DNA from: Megalobrama amblycephala
Lineage: Eukaryota; Chordata; Actinopteri; Cypriniformes; Xenocyprididae
Direction: 5' to 3'
DNA: 64,000 bases
NCBI RefSeq assembly: GCF_018812025.1
Contig: NC_063053.1
Coordinates: 13,930,623 to 13,994,622, forward strand
Shown here: positions 20,299 through 33,895 of the stretch, in pieces
Numbering within the stretch: the first letter of the stretch is position 1
How the letters are laid out: the number at the start of each line of letters is the position of its first letter
Program-made: the position numbers and the translations under genes
Notes under the pieces: model-generated
What the model saw: only the letters and a program-made list of their open reading frames with translations
Databases searched by the model: none
Told to the model about the DNA's origin: nothing

Positions 20299-21122
20299 TA
20301 GGGTTGGCCCGATAGACGATTGCCGATGACTGACTATGCCCCCCCCCACCAATCCCAATACAATATATTCCCGATCACAATACAATTCACATTCAAAACA
20401 GTTAAATTACCACAATTTAAAATATTTTTTTGTGCAAAAAACGCCAAATGAAGTATAGGCTATTACATGTTTTGTACGAACTAAACCACTGATATTCAAA
20501 TGGGGACTACAGTCTGTATCCGGACCCCAGCATGTTTCCATCCAGACCGTGAGACATAAGGGTAGCACCATTTTAATGTTTCTAGTTGAAGTAAGCAGTG
20601 CGACTAAACAGCAGTGCGTTTGTTGTAATGATATTTCAGCGCTATATACTCTAGTAGTTTTATCTAAAGCCAAACGCACTTAATTCAAGCCCTTTCAGCT
20701 CCGTGCGCATTTTCTCTTTCTCACTGTAGACATCGTCTGATTAGGGCTGGGCGATATATCGCATGCGATTCTCACGCCCATTTCGTCAGTAAAGCCAGTT
20801 CCCTGATTACTGCTAAATCGCCATCACCTGCTTTCAAATGGAGCGCCATTTAATAGACAGAGCCGTAGATCACTGACAAGCCACGCAATATCGCGTTCAT
20901 TATCGAAGGCGATTCATCTGCGATATGAACGCGATATTGCGTGGCTTGTCAGTGATCTACGGTTCTGTCTATTAAATGCCGCTCCATTTGAAAGCAGGTG
21001 ATGGCGATTTAGCGGTAATCAGGGAACCGGCTTTACTGACGAAATGCGCGTGACAATCGCATGCGATATATCGCCCAGCCCTACGTCTGATGCCAATTTG
21101 GTAGAGATTGCCCAACCCAATC
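20299..21122. mobile_element. hAT-like element split by a palindromic insertion (ends approximate)
   Basis: It begins TAGGGTTGGCCCGATAGACG, and a degenerate complement GATTGCCCAACCCA occurs near 21109. The 342-bp palindrome at 20742 sits inside. Ends are not confirmed by a target duplication. The minus ORF at 20407-20679 lies inside and has no recognisable product. Confidence 0.4.
20742..21083. mobile_element. Palindromic hAT snap-back element, 342 bp, exact 8-bp duplication
   Basis: Ends TAGGGCTGGGCGATATATCG and its complement. The arms, about 160 bp each, match almost base for base (for example CAATATCGCGTTCAT with ATGAACGCGATATTG) around a loop near 20905-20915. Flanked by CGTCTGAT on both sides (20734-20741, 21084-21091). 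Non-coding. A transcript would fold into a long hairpin. Confidence 0.9.
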
Positions 21123-22541
21123 TGATAGTTTGTTTTCTCAACATACCAGCTACCAAGACATTTACTGGCGGTCTTCAGTTGTCAGTTTGGCATGTTTGAA
21201 AAACTTCGGTTGTAGCTTTGATTGGGCTGGCCGATCGAAGCCCTGAGAACAAGCCCAAAGCGGTGTGCTGAAATAGTCAGCTTCATGTACCCATGCAGAG
21301 CCTCTTTTAGCCCTCACTTCACTTAGTCAAGAGGCAGATGCGAATGGGCGGTCATCCCGTGTTCCACTACTTTTTAACAGCAGATCTGTATGCTGAGCCT
21401 AAATGGCTCTTGTTATTAATAAAAAGGGATGCTGCAGGGATCGCTTCATGGCAGGGGTCAAGAGGTGCAAGTATTAATGTTATGCTAGTTTAATATCAGA
21501 TCAGTTTTGAGCTGATTGCCAGCCCAGCAGAGATATAAGCATCCTTCATCTGCAAGCCTGTGGGGCTTCAATTAGCTTTGTGTTATCTTCACAGGTTATG
21601 GCATTGAAGAGGGCAATCTTTTTTTATCTAGTAGATGATGAATTATGAATGGTTATAATTTAAGAGTGGGAGTTTGTGGCTCTTTCACTGGTGTAGACTC
21701 AGATAAGTGATAATACTGAGGCCTATTAAGAATTATTTTAGATATACATTTGCTGATCAGATCTAAATTAAAGTGCACTTTATTTGTTATAGTTTCAGTG
21801 TAAATATGGATTTGTTAGCTTGATCAGATCTCTTGTCGAAAGCTTTTTTTATTTTTTATTAAGGCTACAGGTTTTCTGAGTACTCTTTTTTTTTTTTTTT
21901 TTTTTTTCTCTTCCTCTGTTTGCACACCTCTCGAAAACAGTTGCATGATTTTTTTCCCCCCCGGTTTCCCTTATGTGTTTCTGTTTATCTGCCATTTGCC
22001 AGTAAATCTCACCTGGTTCGAACCCCATTAGATGGATTTTTTCTACATGCCACAAGATATTATGTCTCTTTCTAACTCGATCTATCTCTCCACGCAGCTG
22101 TAGATTACAAAAAAATTGCATTGCCTTTTTGAATGTTTATTTTATTCTTGAAGTTTCTCCAGGGATAAGATTGGCAGTGACTAAATTAATATCCGTGCAG
22201 GGTAAGCACAATTCTCTTCTTCTGAATGTAACCCTCATTCTCCTGGTGCTGATTCACAGGTGAGGTGGGTGTGTGCCATTTCATTTAAACTTGATAATCA
22301 GGAATGCCCTTCTGAATTGCTTGTGCTGGACACACGTTATCAAGCTGCTCTTCTGGAGAGAAGCCTTTGTCAGATAGGTGATGTCCAAACGGTCTGTGTC
22401 TCTGGTGGTTGAATCACTGCTAGAAACATTATAGTGTGTAATTTATTCAAATTTTTTAATGTTAAAATACTTTCTCCTAGGCTTTTTCTTGGGTTAAAGT
22501 GGTATCTGTTAATAGCTCACAAGCCCCACATATATAGCATA
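21123..22541 (+). other. Non-coding stretch, no element recognised
   Basis: AT-rich with a long T run at about 21888. The lysine-rich minus ORF at 21849-22121 is the complement of that run and is not a gene. Confidence 0.35.
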
Positions 22542-23537
22542 TAGGGGTGTGACACGAGATCTCGCGAGACTAAAATGTGACGAGATTTCTCGTCGAGGCG
22601 AAAAGTAGTCTCATGATGTTGCCTTGACAGAGTGTTAGGATGATTAGGAAAGAATATGCCACCGCTACGTTTACATTACGCCTCCACTGTCCTTTTGCTT
22701 TATATTTAAATAAAAAACATTTAATTCAGTTGGATAACGGTTGCCGCAGCTCCATATTTACAGAGTACGCGCGATCGCTGAAAGTGAAAGTCAACGCGAG
22801 CGCGCATTCAAACGCGATTTCAATACCCCACATTTTGAAAGCGGCTCCCTGATGAATGCAAATATCTCTCAATATGAAAGCTATTTTAGGCTGGGCAGTG
22901 TAGTTGTAACCATCTCTTAGCTCTGTATCAAAGAAAAATGTTGGTCTTATTTGCGCTCTGAATATTGAGAGAGTGCGATTATGGTTGCACTTATTGTAAA
23001 GTGTTACCATAAAAATGAATAAGAGTTTTCTCTTAATCTTATTAAGCACAAACAATAAGGTTTCATTTGTTAACATTAGTTAATGCACTGTGAACTATCA
23101 CGAACTAACAATGAATGACTTTTTATTAACTAACATAAACAAAGATTAATAAATACTGTAGCACATATATTGCTCATTGTTAGTTGATGTTGGTTAATTA
23201 ATGTTAATAAATGAGACCTTATTGTAAAGTATTACCATTTTTATTTATACTGTTTTTATGATCAGTTTGTGGAAAAACCTTTTACAGTGCTTGAGTATTG
23301 TTGTCTTTTACTTCATATGATAATTCATACTCAGAAAGTAGAACAGAAATGACATTCATTACAAGATGATTAGTTAAAACATTTCAAATACACCTGCAGA
23401 ATATTTTTTCTAGTCATGTATTTCGCCATTGAGGATTTCTTAAAAATAGTGTGTAAAAATCTTGTCTCGTCTCGTCTCGTGAACTCAATCTCGAGTCTCG
23501 TCTCGTCTCGTGAGATACCTGTCTCGTCACACCCCTA
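22542..23537. mobile_element. hAT-type element, TAGGGGTGTGAC family, exact 8-bp duplication
   Basis: Ends TAGGGGTGTGAC and GTCACACCCCTA, flanked by ATAGCATA on both sides (22534-22541, 23538-23545). Subterminal repeats of TCTCGTCTCG (right, about 23461-23515) and CTCGCGAGAC (left) look like transposase-binding motifs. About 1 kb; the ORFs on either strand are unrelated to transposase. Confidence 0.88.
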
Positions 23538-23654
23538 ATAGCATACATGCATGAGTTGGTTTATTTACATAATTATTACATATTTATTTGTGCTTTGTTT
23601 TATAGGATATAAAATCTAGGATACCTTTTTCTTTTGACACAAAGTTTTCATCTT

Positions 23655-23984
23655 CAGAGTTGTCAAAATTATCGACTTTGGTACCAAGTCGGTACTGAAA
23701 TTTTAAAAATGTGATGCTTTGAGCACTGTTGAACGGATTCGTAAACACCTGATTGGCAATTGTGTTCACTCGCACAATCGGATATGTCTGTGATTAGCTT
23801 CAATGATCAACTCTTCAAAAACATTGTAAATAGTCATCAATGATGCTCTTCACAGAGCGCTTACACAGACGTTTGAAAGCAGGCATCTATCACGGACCAG
23901 TACGCTGATCGACGTCTGCTTTTAAACGCTCCCACTTTCAAAACGCTTTCAAATTTAAATACTGTGTGTTGATCATTGTAGCCA
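23655..23984. mobile_element. hAT-type MITE fragment, GTACCAAGTCGGTACTG family
   Basis: It opens CAGAGTTGTCAAAATT, then GGTACCAAGTCGGTACTGAA, and follows the copy at 38806-39255 through GATCAAC. Its right arm stops at an (AT)n microsatellite, so the far terminal repeat is missing. Confidence 0.6.
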
Positions 23985-26030
<2,046 letters not shown>

Positions 26031-26049
26031 ATAATTTTTTTTAATTTAT

Positions 26050-26155
26050 TTTTTTTATTAAATTTCGTAAGTTTAGTATTCATTCAGCATTCAGATATCC
26101 ATCACAGTTTCCCAAAGCATTGTATTCCCTTCATGAACCTCCATTTGGGAAACCC
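26050..26155 (+). repeat. Second copy of the microsatellite-associated repeat
   Basis: It matches 24120-24205 (AAGTTTAGTATTCATTCAGC) and continues into TTCATGAACCTCCATTTGGG, giving a longer piece of the same family than the first copy. Confidence 0.7.
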
Positions 26156-27370
26156 TGATTCATTATAATTTTGGACTCTTAAAACTTATGACAGGTTGAG
26201 GTCCTCTCTCACCTGTGAATAAGGGTAATGTTATTTTGTTTTCCCCTAAAGAGTAAGACAATCCCATGGCTTATTTGTATGCCTGCTGACGGCTTCATTT
26301 CCAGGCTTTATTTCCATAAGGTTTTATTTGATTGAGAATAATGTTTCAAGAGTTAAATCAATTGCTGTGCACTTTTCCTGACTGCTGAGATACAGACTGT
26401 TATTACTCAGACTTCGCACACATTCAGCATTTTGGGATGCTCTCCTCTTTAAAGTGATACTTATGTCTATATGCTCTTCAGAGGAAAGAAATCGTTAAGT
26501 GGTTGCTGTTGCTATTACTTTTTTTAGCAGAGCATGAATTCTTGGGAGACACAGTACTGTGGATGTTTCATAATATATTTTCTTGAGTTCGCATGGCAAT
26601 TTTTTTTTTTTTTTTTTGAAATCTGCATTTTTGTTTAAACAACATGCATATCATCGTTATCAGATAAAAATCTTGCATGTCCAAAACTGCAACTTTTCAG
26701 GAAATAATAATTAAAAAATGTAAAAGCAAGCATTGAAAAATGGAGATAAGAATTACTACAGAACAAGATATGATTAATGTATGACAAAAGGCATTTTCAC
26801 TGATAAACTAGTTCATCAAATTTAAAGTTCCGGAATTGCACAGAAACTGCATTGCAAAAATTTCCCAAAATGTCATTTGTGTGGAAATATTAAGTAAACA
26901 TGACAGCCAGAGACAGAACATGCTGAAGACGGACACAGAAAGGAGAGGAGAGCACAGACACTCCAGCAGAGAAAACACTGTACCAGGCACAGCAAGCTCA
27001 CTGTTCACGATGCTCGAAATGTTGGAAGAAAAATATATTGTATTGGGGTGGGGGTTAATATGAATGTCTCTAAAGGGAACTGACTGTCTTCAGAAAAGTT
27101 TTGATAGCATTTTCTTTTCCTCTTACCTCTGTAAAATGCCTATTAAGGTAGTGAATAAGTCTCTGATGTCCCCAGAATGTGTATGTGAAGTTTTAGCTCA
27201 AAATACCCACAGATCGTTTTTTTATAGCATGTTAAAATTGCCACTTTTTGGAGTTAAGCGTGCCGTTTTTGCTCAGTGCACATGCAAATGAGCTGCTGCG
27301 CTGAGCCTAAGAGGGTGGAGCTTAAAGAGCTGATTTTCTGGTGTCAGGATTTAGTCGGTATGCACTATAA
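26156..27370 (+). other. Non-coding; older repeat body from about 27060
   Basis: 26156-27060 shows no recognised element. From about 27060 the sequence (…GAAGTTTTAGCTCAAAATAC…, …CATGCAAATGAGCTGCTGCG…) resembles the body of an abundant cyprinid MITE, into which the hAT element at 27371 inserted; its continuation resumes after 28978. Confidence 0.35.
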
Positions 27371-28970
27371 CATGCAACGTCAACTGGCGGCCCGCGGGCC
27401 AAATCCGGCCCGCCAGAGATTTCCATCCGGCCCCCAGAATAATACTGAATTCAGGAATAGCCTTGTAAGAGGAAAAAAGTTTAGGGCTGGTCCGAATACC
27501 ATTTTTTGAGCTTCGAAGCTTCGGTAGTAATGAACATCGACTCTTCGGAGAGAGGGGCTGAACATATTTTTCTCTCTAATAAAGGCAGGAATCTGTGTCT
27601 GTATGTCCGTTTGCATTTTTATTATTTCGAGAACCGTTCATCCAATCGACTTCACAAGGCAGTGCAGTGTCGCATTTGGTGCAATATAGATGGACACGCG
27701 AGACGCGACACATTCAGAATTAATAAACTTTTTGTAAACTACAGTCAGAACAGCGCGAGCGGGAAGCGGCGCACCTCACGCGGGCAGGGCTTATGCTCCG
27801 AGAACGGACACTGCACTAGTGATATAAAACGCACACACACAGGTCTGTTAAATTAAGCAATACTTTTAAGGTAGTCTAATATTTTTCTGACTAACAAATT
27901 GGCACAGTAAGGGTAGATTTAAATAAAGAAAAACGAAATTTAAATAAAGAAAAAACGAAATTTAAACAAAGAAAAAACGAAATTTATATAAACAAAAACG
28001 AAATTTAAATAAAGAAAAAACGAAATTTAAATAAAGAAAAATGAAATTTAAATAAAGAAAAACGAAATTAAGTTAAATTAAAAACGAGATTAATTTAGAT
28101 TGATAATAACGGGTAAAAATGCTAATACATTTTGTTTCTATTATTGTATTTTCCACAGTGTCAAAGCAACAAAACACAAGCTCAGACATGCACTTCGGTC
28201 CATACAAACTCCGCTGTTCTGAACACTCCCGTTGCTGGAACACGCGTTGGTTCTATTTCTAGCATGCACGCGTTTTCCGCGTGGCTCGAGCGCGCCTGAG
28301 ACGCGTGTCTCAGTGTGCAAACTCCAACCTGTTAAATATGGGAGCCGAAATAAAAACGGACACGCCACGCAGCTGAGACGCTCACGCAGCCAGTGTGTCG
28401 CCGGCCTTATTCAAGGGGGAATGAGAATCGTTTCGCGGGGGATCCCAGGTGTGCAAAAAATAAAAATAAAAAATATTCGAATGTCAAATTTTCAAATCGA
28501 ATACCAACCCACCGAACGAATATTTGAATATTCGGGTCCGTTCCATATTTGTTTATTTTTAAATCTAACGAAAAAAAAAAACCCTTCTGAAAAGTAGCTT
28601 GTGCCGTAGCCTGCCTTCAGTCAAGAATGACGATAAACGCGTTCTCTCATTGAACATCTTTTATTGTTTCACGTGCTCATTTTTTCACAAATGTCAAAAT
28701 TTTCCTTGCCTGGGATTAGCGCACAATTGCGTGACAGTGATGGACAGCTTGACAGCCTCACAAATATGAAGCCTAAAATATCGCTATCGCCCCCTGGTGG
28801 CTTGCTGCAGTACAGGTAATATGTAAAAAATAAAATAAATTTGGAATTAGAATTAGTATATCAAATAATAACATATTAGGATACAATTCGAATTTTATTT
28901 TATATTACGAGTATCTGGCCCTTACAGTGTCTGCAGAGAAAAATTCTGGCCCTATAGTTGATGACCCCTG
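27371..28970. mobile_element. hAT element, 1.6 kb, exact 8-bp duplication, internally rearranged
   Basis: Flanked by CACTATAA on both sides (27363-27370, 28971-28978). The right end reads AGTTGATGACCCCTG; the left, CATGCAACGTCAACTGG, is its diverged complement. Subterminal CGGCCCGCGGGCC at the left is a typical palindromic motif of these elements. The interior holds a 21-bp tandem array and TTCGAA-rich sequence that may be a further nested element (27483-28540). No intact transposase; the 116- and 121-codon ORFs show no hAT signature. Confidence 0.85.
27914..28068 (+). repeat. Tandem array, about 21-bp unit, 7-8 copies
   Basis: Unit AAATAAAGAAAAACGAAATTT with single-base length and substitution variants; lies inside the hAT element at 27371-28970. 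Confidence 0.9.
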
Positions 28971-29111
28971 CACTATAATGTCAGAAACTGTGAATATATG
29001 CTGCATGGAGATATAACAGGTATAGTTTAGTTCAATTACGGTTATAATTTGTCTTGTCTTCTTGTTTTTATCCATTATATTAGTTTGTACTAATATAGTG
29101 GATAAAAACAA

Positions 29112-29680
29112 GACGACAATATTTTCTTATAGACAATAATACTAAGACAATATTTTCAATATTCCTGTTGTACCGGACCCGTTCGACTTTACCGAAGAGT
29201 TTTATGACATTTATTGTACTTCACACAAAAGACGAAGCGTCCGTTTTTACTCTATAAAATCACTGTAAGAGCTTAATAAAACAGTGCAAGTGTGCATTAA
29301 AATATTATCCATAAACTCTCTCTCTCTCTCCCTTGCATTATCATCAACTTACACAGCGAAGTACACAGAAACACTCATTACAACTAACAGTAAATAAATA
29401 TATAAAGACCTTTTCGGGTGGTGCTTAATAAACTGGTAAATTTTATATCCGTAAATCAACTCCGATGAACTGTAATAAAGTGCTCTCACTTTCATTACTG
29501 CCGTATCCAGTATGACTCTGGAGACAGTAAGCTGGATCACAAACAGTTTAGTGATCTATCCTTGAGTAACAACTTTTAAGCACAACCTCTGTTTTGTAGT
29601 GTCCCTTTTGATTCTTTTTTGTTTTCACGTCAGGTGGCCATGATTACCTGCCAGAATGGATAAGTTAACAGCTGTCAGTG
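29112..29680 (+). other. Non-coding; no gene recognised
   Basis: Contains a short inverted pair, GTCTTCTTGTTTTTATCCAT at about 29056 and ATGGATAAAAACAAGAC-like sequence at about 29098, making a small hairpin. ORFs unsupported. Confidence 0.35.
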
Positions 29681-29730
29681 TCATGGATGTTTTGCAGCAC
29701 GAAATCTGACTGAACGGATATAGACTGGAA
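29681..29730 (+). repeat. Left half of a dispersed repeat, interrupted by the hAT insertion
   Basis: GTGTCATGGATGTTTTGCAG and its continuation to GACTGGAA match 33207-33257 with two differences. Confidence 0.8.
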
Positions 29731-31070
29731 TAGTGTTGTCAAAAGTACTGGTACTTCGGTACCAAGTCGGTTACTGAAATTTTGAAAATGTGACGATACC
29801 AGCATTTCTGTAGTACCGGTAGTACCGAGAATCCGGATATATTCGGTACCCACTGATAGGGCTGTGCTAGTATTTACTTGAATATGACACGAGTGAAGCA
29901 CAAAGCTTTGTTTACAGAAGAAATAATAGGTTAGCAATTAAATGTGACATCGCAGCCATGGAAACATTTTGGTTAATGCCGAATAAGAGAGGTGCGTGAG
30001 TCCATACATTTAAGCTTCGTATTCTGTTTTCCGAATCGCGATCTGGTCACCTGATTAGCAGAGAATTTAACAATATTCCATTAGTTATTCCACTGAACAT
30101 GGAATCTGTTTCTTTTCCCAAATCTTCACTCACGCAGGGGATTATAACGTTTCTTTCGTTCGCATTTAGGCCTATTATAGGCTATTCGCATTATTTACTG
30201 TGGTAAAGTAGAAAAAACACCGTAGGACAGAAACCTTTGTGCTTGCACGTCAGTTTCTATTTAACAGAGTATGTGCTTGTTATTTAGACTTTATAAGGCG
30301 CGTCAAGTTTATTTGTATATATCGCGTTTCACACACCAGTGATTTTTACTTTCGTTTTCTCTGGCAGCGCTAAATCAAACATAGCCAATGTCTTGCCCCT
30401 GCGGAGGATAAAACACGCTCTTCAGACCTTTTACAACAAGTGTCAGTTGCTTGTAACATCAGGAGATAACAAAGATATTATTAAAGAGAAATGGTCTCTT
30501 TCCTGCTCGTGTCCCACATCCCTCTCAAAGCGCAAAGCGGCTATATCAAAGTAATAACGGTACGCGTCTTTGTGTAGTGTGTTGTTTCTCTGACGGAATA
30601 GCTAAAATAAACACGCACGTCTGTTACCCCTGTTGAAAAAACGAGCATATGCTAGTAAAGTAGGTTTTGAAGCTGGTATGCTGGTTTGAGCTGGTTTATG
30701 CTGGTCCAGGACCAGCTTAGGACTAAGTATGGACCAGTTTAGGACCAGCATTTGACCAGCATACAGCTTCAAAACCTACCTTACCAGCATATGCTGATTT
30801 TTTTTTTCAACAGTACACAATGGATGTTTGAGCATTTAAATTTTTTTTTTTTTTTTTTAGATTTCAAAATTTATTTCATTGAGGTAGCCTATATATACAC
30901 ACACAAACACACACACTCCAAATCATATTTAATGTTTTTAAAATAGGCTATATAAAATAGTAAAATAGTTCCAATAGATTTTACTGTGGTACCGAAATTG
31001 GTACCGAGAACCGTAAAATTTTCATGGTATCGGTACCGACTACTGGAATTTTGGTACCGTGACAACACTA
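29731..31070. mobile_element. hAT element, 1340 bp, exact 8-bp duplication and a paralogous empty site
   Basis: Terminal repeats TAGTGTTGTC and GACAACACTA; both flanks are GACTGGAA (29723-29730, 31071-31078). The related repeat at 33204-33360 reads through the junction with a single GACTGGAA. The interior has GGTACC-rich subterminal repeats and a nested fold-back at 30630. The 71-codon ORF at 30339-30554 is not recognisable as transposase. Confidence 0.92.
30630..30813. mobile_element. Fold-back MITE built of GCTGGT motifs, 184 bp
   Basis: CTGTTGAAAAAACGAGCATA at the left mirrors the right end ATATGCTGATTTTTTTTTTC with CAACAG. The interior is repeated TGCTGGT/ACCAGC. Nested within the hAT element at 29731-31070. 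Confidence 0.8.
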
Positions 31071-31440
31071 GACTGGAAAATAAAGGTCATTTGCATTTAT
31101 TTTATCTACGGTCGTCAGATCTATAATTCTGAAGTGAAATAAAGTAGCAGGTAAGATTACATATATATGACACTGGACCACAAAACCAGTCATAAGTCGC
31201 ATGGGTATATTTGTAGCAATAGCCAACAATACATTGTATGGGTCATATTTATCGATTTTTCTTTTATGCCAAAAATCATTAGGATATTAAGACCATGTTC
31301 CATGAAGATATTTTGTAAATGTATCATAAATGTATTTTTGTGATTGGATATGCATTGCTAAGGACTTCATTTGGACAACTTTAACTGTTTTGTATTGTCC
31401 CTTTGTATTGACAATCGTTCACAAAGAAGTCCGGTTTGAA
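31071..31440 (+). repeat. Right half of the same dispersed repeat
   Basis: GACTGGAAAATAAAGGTCAT onward, including AAGTAGCAGGTAAGATTACA and CTGGACCACAAAACCAG, matches 33250-33400. The stretch GCCAACAATACATTGTATGG is shared, but the 33-kb copy lacks about 35 bases just before it. A common cyprinid repeat body. Confidence 0.7.
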
Positions 31441-31499
31441 ATTATTTGCACAGACATAAACAAATTTTGGTAGAATTGAGGGAGCATTTTTTTCAAACA

Positions 31500-31901
31500 A
31501 AATGAATCCACCTCGTCTTCAGCGGCTCAGATTTAGGGAGTAAATGGAGAGAGCTATGTGGATTAATCCATCCAGCTACAGAACACCTAAAATGCTTGTG
31601 AGACATTCTCGTCAGTGCAGCAATGGGGATCTGTGTAAACTGGCTGTGAACTCACTTAGGGCGGGTCTATGTTAAAATGGCACTGTCTGTCAACATTCAT
31701 GGGCGGGGCCTGTGGCTAATGTGACATCACACTGCCAGGGATCTGGAAACGGCTTGTTCTGAGACACTGCTTATAATTTCTGGGGATTAAAAAAAAGGAC
31801 TGGTTGGATTTTTATCATTATAGGGTGGTTGTGTACACACACTGCCAACACATTTGTAGCCAAACACCATGCAAAAGTGAATTTTGCATAATAGGACCCC
31901 T
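31500..31901 (-). mobile_element. Terminal part of a TTAA-type MITE
   Basis: It ends GCATAATAGGACCCC followed by TTTAA, the same kind of end as at 11097 (GCATAATAGGGGCAC). The other end was not found, so it is treated as a truncated copy with approximate start. Confidence 0.4.
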
Positions 31902-32647
31902 TTAATTTTTAAATCTGAAGCTGACACAGCATCCTAAACATTTAGTACATTTTTTTTGCAGCAATTACAAGAAAATGCAGAGGAAATGTAAGAACATGTC
32001 CTGTGTGAATGCCCCCTTAAACTTTTTCTCACTTCCACTGTTGACAAGGATGGAAAAGCAGTCAGTAACACTATAAAGTAATAGCTATTTGCTTTGTTTA
32101 GAAAATGCTAGTTTTCCAAAGTGACATGCAGAGCAACAATTGCAGGGACAGTCCACCTGGAGCAATCTTAGGTTAATTGCTTTTCTCAAAGGCATAATGG
32201 CAGTGGAGGGAATTTGTAATCTCTGTAATGACACCATTAAATGTTGCATCAGATATTAAAGATCATTTTTCTGTACAACTTGGTCATGCCTTAGTCATCC
32301 CAAGACAATTTGACTGTTGCATCTGCCTATGTAATTTTCTGCAAATGAGAAAAGGAAATTTTGTTGAGCACTACATTTTTTTAGGTTATATTAAATGGTT
32401 AGCTAACTAATTTCAGAAATGTTGTGTTTTTGAAAGTACTTTTCTATAATTTAATAAAAATGTTCTGACTTTGACTTGCCAATCATGATAAACTGTTTTT
32501 TTTTTTTTTTTAAGCACTTCTGTCATCATTCTAGTAAAAATAGAAAATGGGAGATGTGAGGGTCTGTAGGGAATAATCTCCTGGACTCTTGAGGACCTTA
32601 GAGGGAAAAAGGGTTGAGTGCCACAATGAATCATTTTTCACTTTAAG

Positions 32648-33136
32648 TAGAGCTGCACAGTATCGGGAAAAAACTGACAATATTTTGTTTTTCTGCAATA
32701 TGAAAACAGTTCCACAAGATGACCTGAATAGCTCTATTTGGAAAGAATTAATCATTGTAGAATGATTGGGGTGATTTTGTGTGGATAAATGAAATAGAAA
32801 ATGAATTTTTTTTCAGGTATGTCTAACAGTAAGGTACAGAAATTCAATAATCAAATGTAAAATGACAGTATTCACTGTATTTATTAATATTGATATTTGT
32901 TAAAGCTTCAAAAGTGATTTTCTCTTTGTATTTTGTTTTTTTTATTTAAGATTAATGACGGACAGCAGCAGGAATATTAGGCTGCTGTCACTTTAAAACT
33001 GAACACACTGATCCAATATAATGATACACATCCATTTTCTTTCTCAATTGTTTGTTCACATATGCCATAAGCAAATGGTTTATAATCGCTTGAATGTCTA
33101 AGCTGACATGCTAAAACGATATATTGTGCAGCCCTA
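32648..33136. mobile_element. hAT-type MITE, TAGAGCTGCACAG family
   Basis: Ends TAGAGCTGCACAGTAT and ATATTGTGCAGCCCTA, flanks ACTTTAAG and ATATTAAG (6 of 8 identical). 489 bp, non-coding, older than the copies with perfect duplications. Confidence 0.65.
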
Positions 33137-33203
33137 ATATTAAGTAAAAAGTGGTTGATTTAGTTTTGAGATTTTATTTTTTATTTTTTTTCAGTGTTAT
33201 TGT

Positions 33204-33400
33204 CAGTGTCATGGATGTTTTGCAGCGCGAAATCTGACTGAACGAATATAGACTGGAAAATAAAGGTAATTTGCATTTATTTTATCTACGTTCGTCAGAT
33301 CTATAATTCTGAAGTGAAATAAAGTAGCAGGTAAGATTACATATATATGACCCTGGACCACAAAACCAGCCAACAATACATTGTATGGGTCAAAATTATT
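33204..33400 (+). repeat. Sister copy of the repeat at 29681/31071, uninterrupted
   Basis: It contains GAACGAATATAGACTGGAAA then ATAAAGG without the 1340-bp insertion, so it records the pre-insertion structure. Confidence 0.8.
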
Positions 33401-33895
33401 GATTATCGTGCGTGCGTGCGTACGTGCAGTTTCTTTCTAGGAAAAGATGTAGACCTAGGCATAGCCTATAAAGTTTCCACCTCAATAATAAAGCTGTGAA
33501 TGTTTAGTGTGAGTGCACACAGGCACGTCTACTTCATAATACAACATAAAAGCTACCTTTTAGTGAGCAAATGTGTCGCCCTCACCGTGTAGTGGCTTGG
33601 ATTTCCAAGGGGAATCGGATATGCGTGTTTAGACGTAGGTCGCATGTCCAGAGATCGGATATGTATCTGATTAAAACCACATTTGGAAGTGGCTCAGATG
33701 GGATGCGAAAAAATTGGATCTCGTGCAGTTTTTTGTGTGCAACTAATTCCGATCTGTGTCAGATGTGAGCAAAAAATCTGATTTTTGTGCCTTAGTGTGG
33801 TTTGTTGCAAGTATGTGTTTGTACTGTTTGCGTGGTGATGCTGACAAAGCCATAGGGCTTTCAGTCCATTTTTTTTTTTAAATTATGCAACAATG

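Noticed and set aside
21849..22121. 90-codon lysine-rich minus ORF
   Set aside because: The lysine run is the complement of a poly-T tract; no domain and no splice context.
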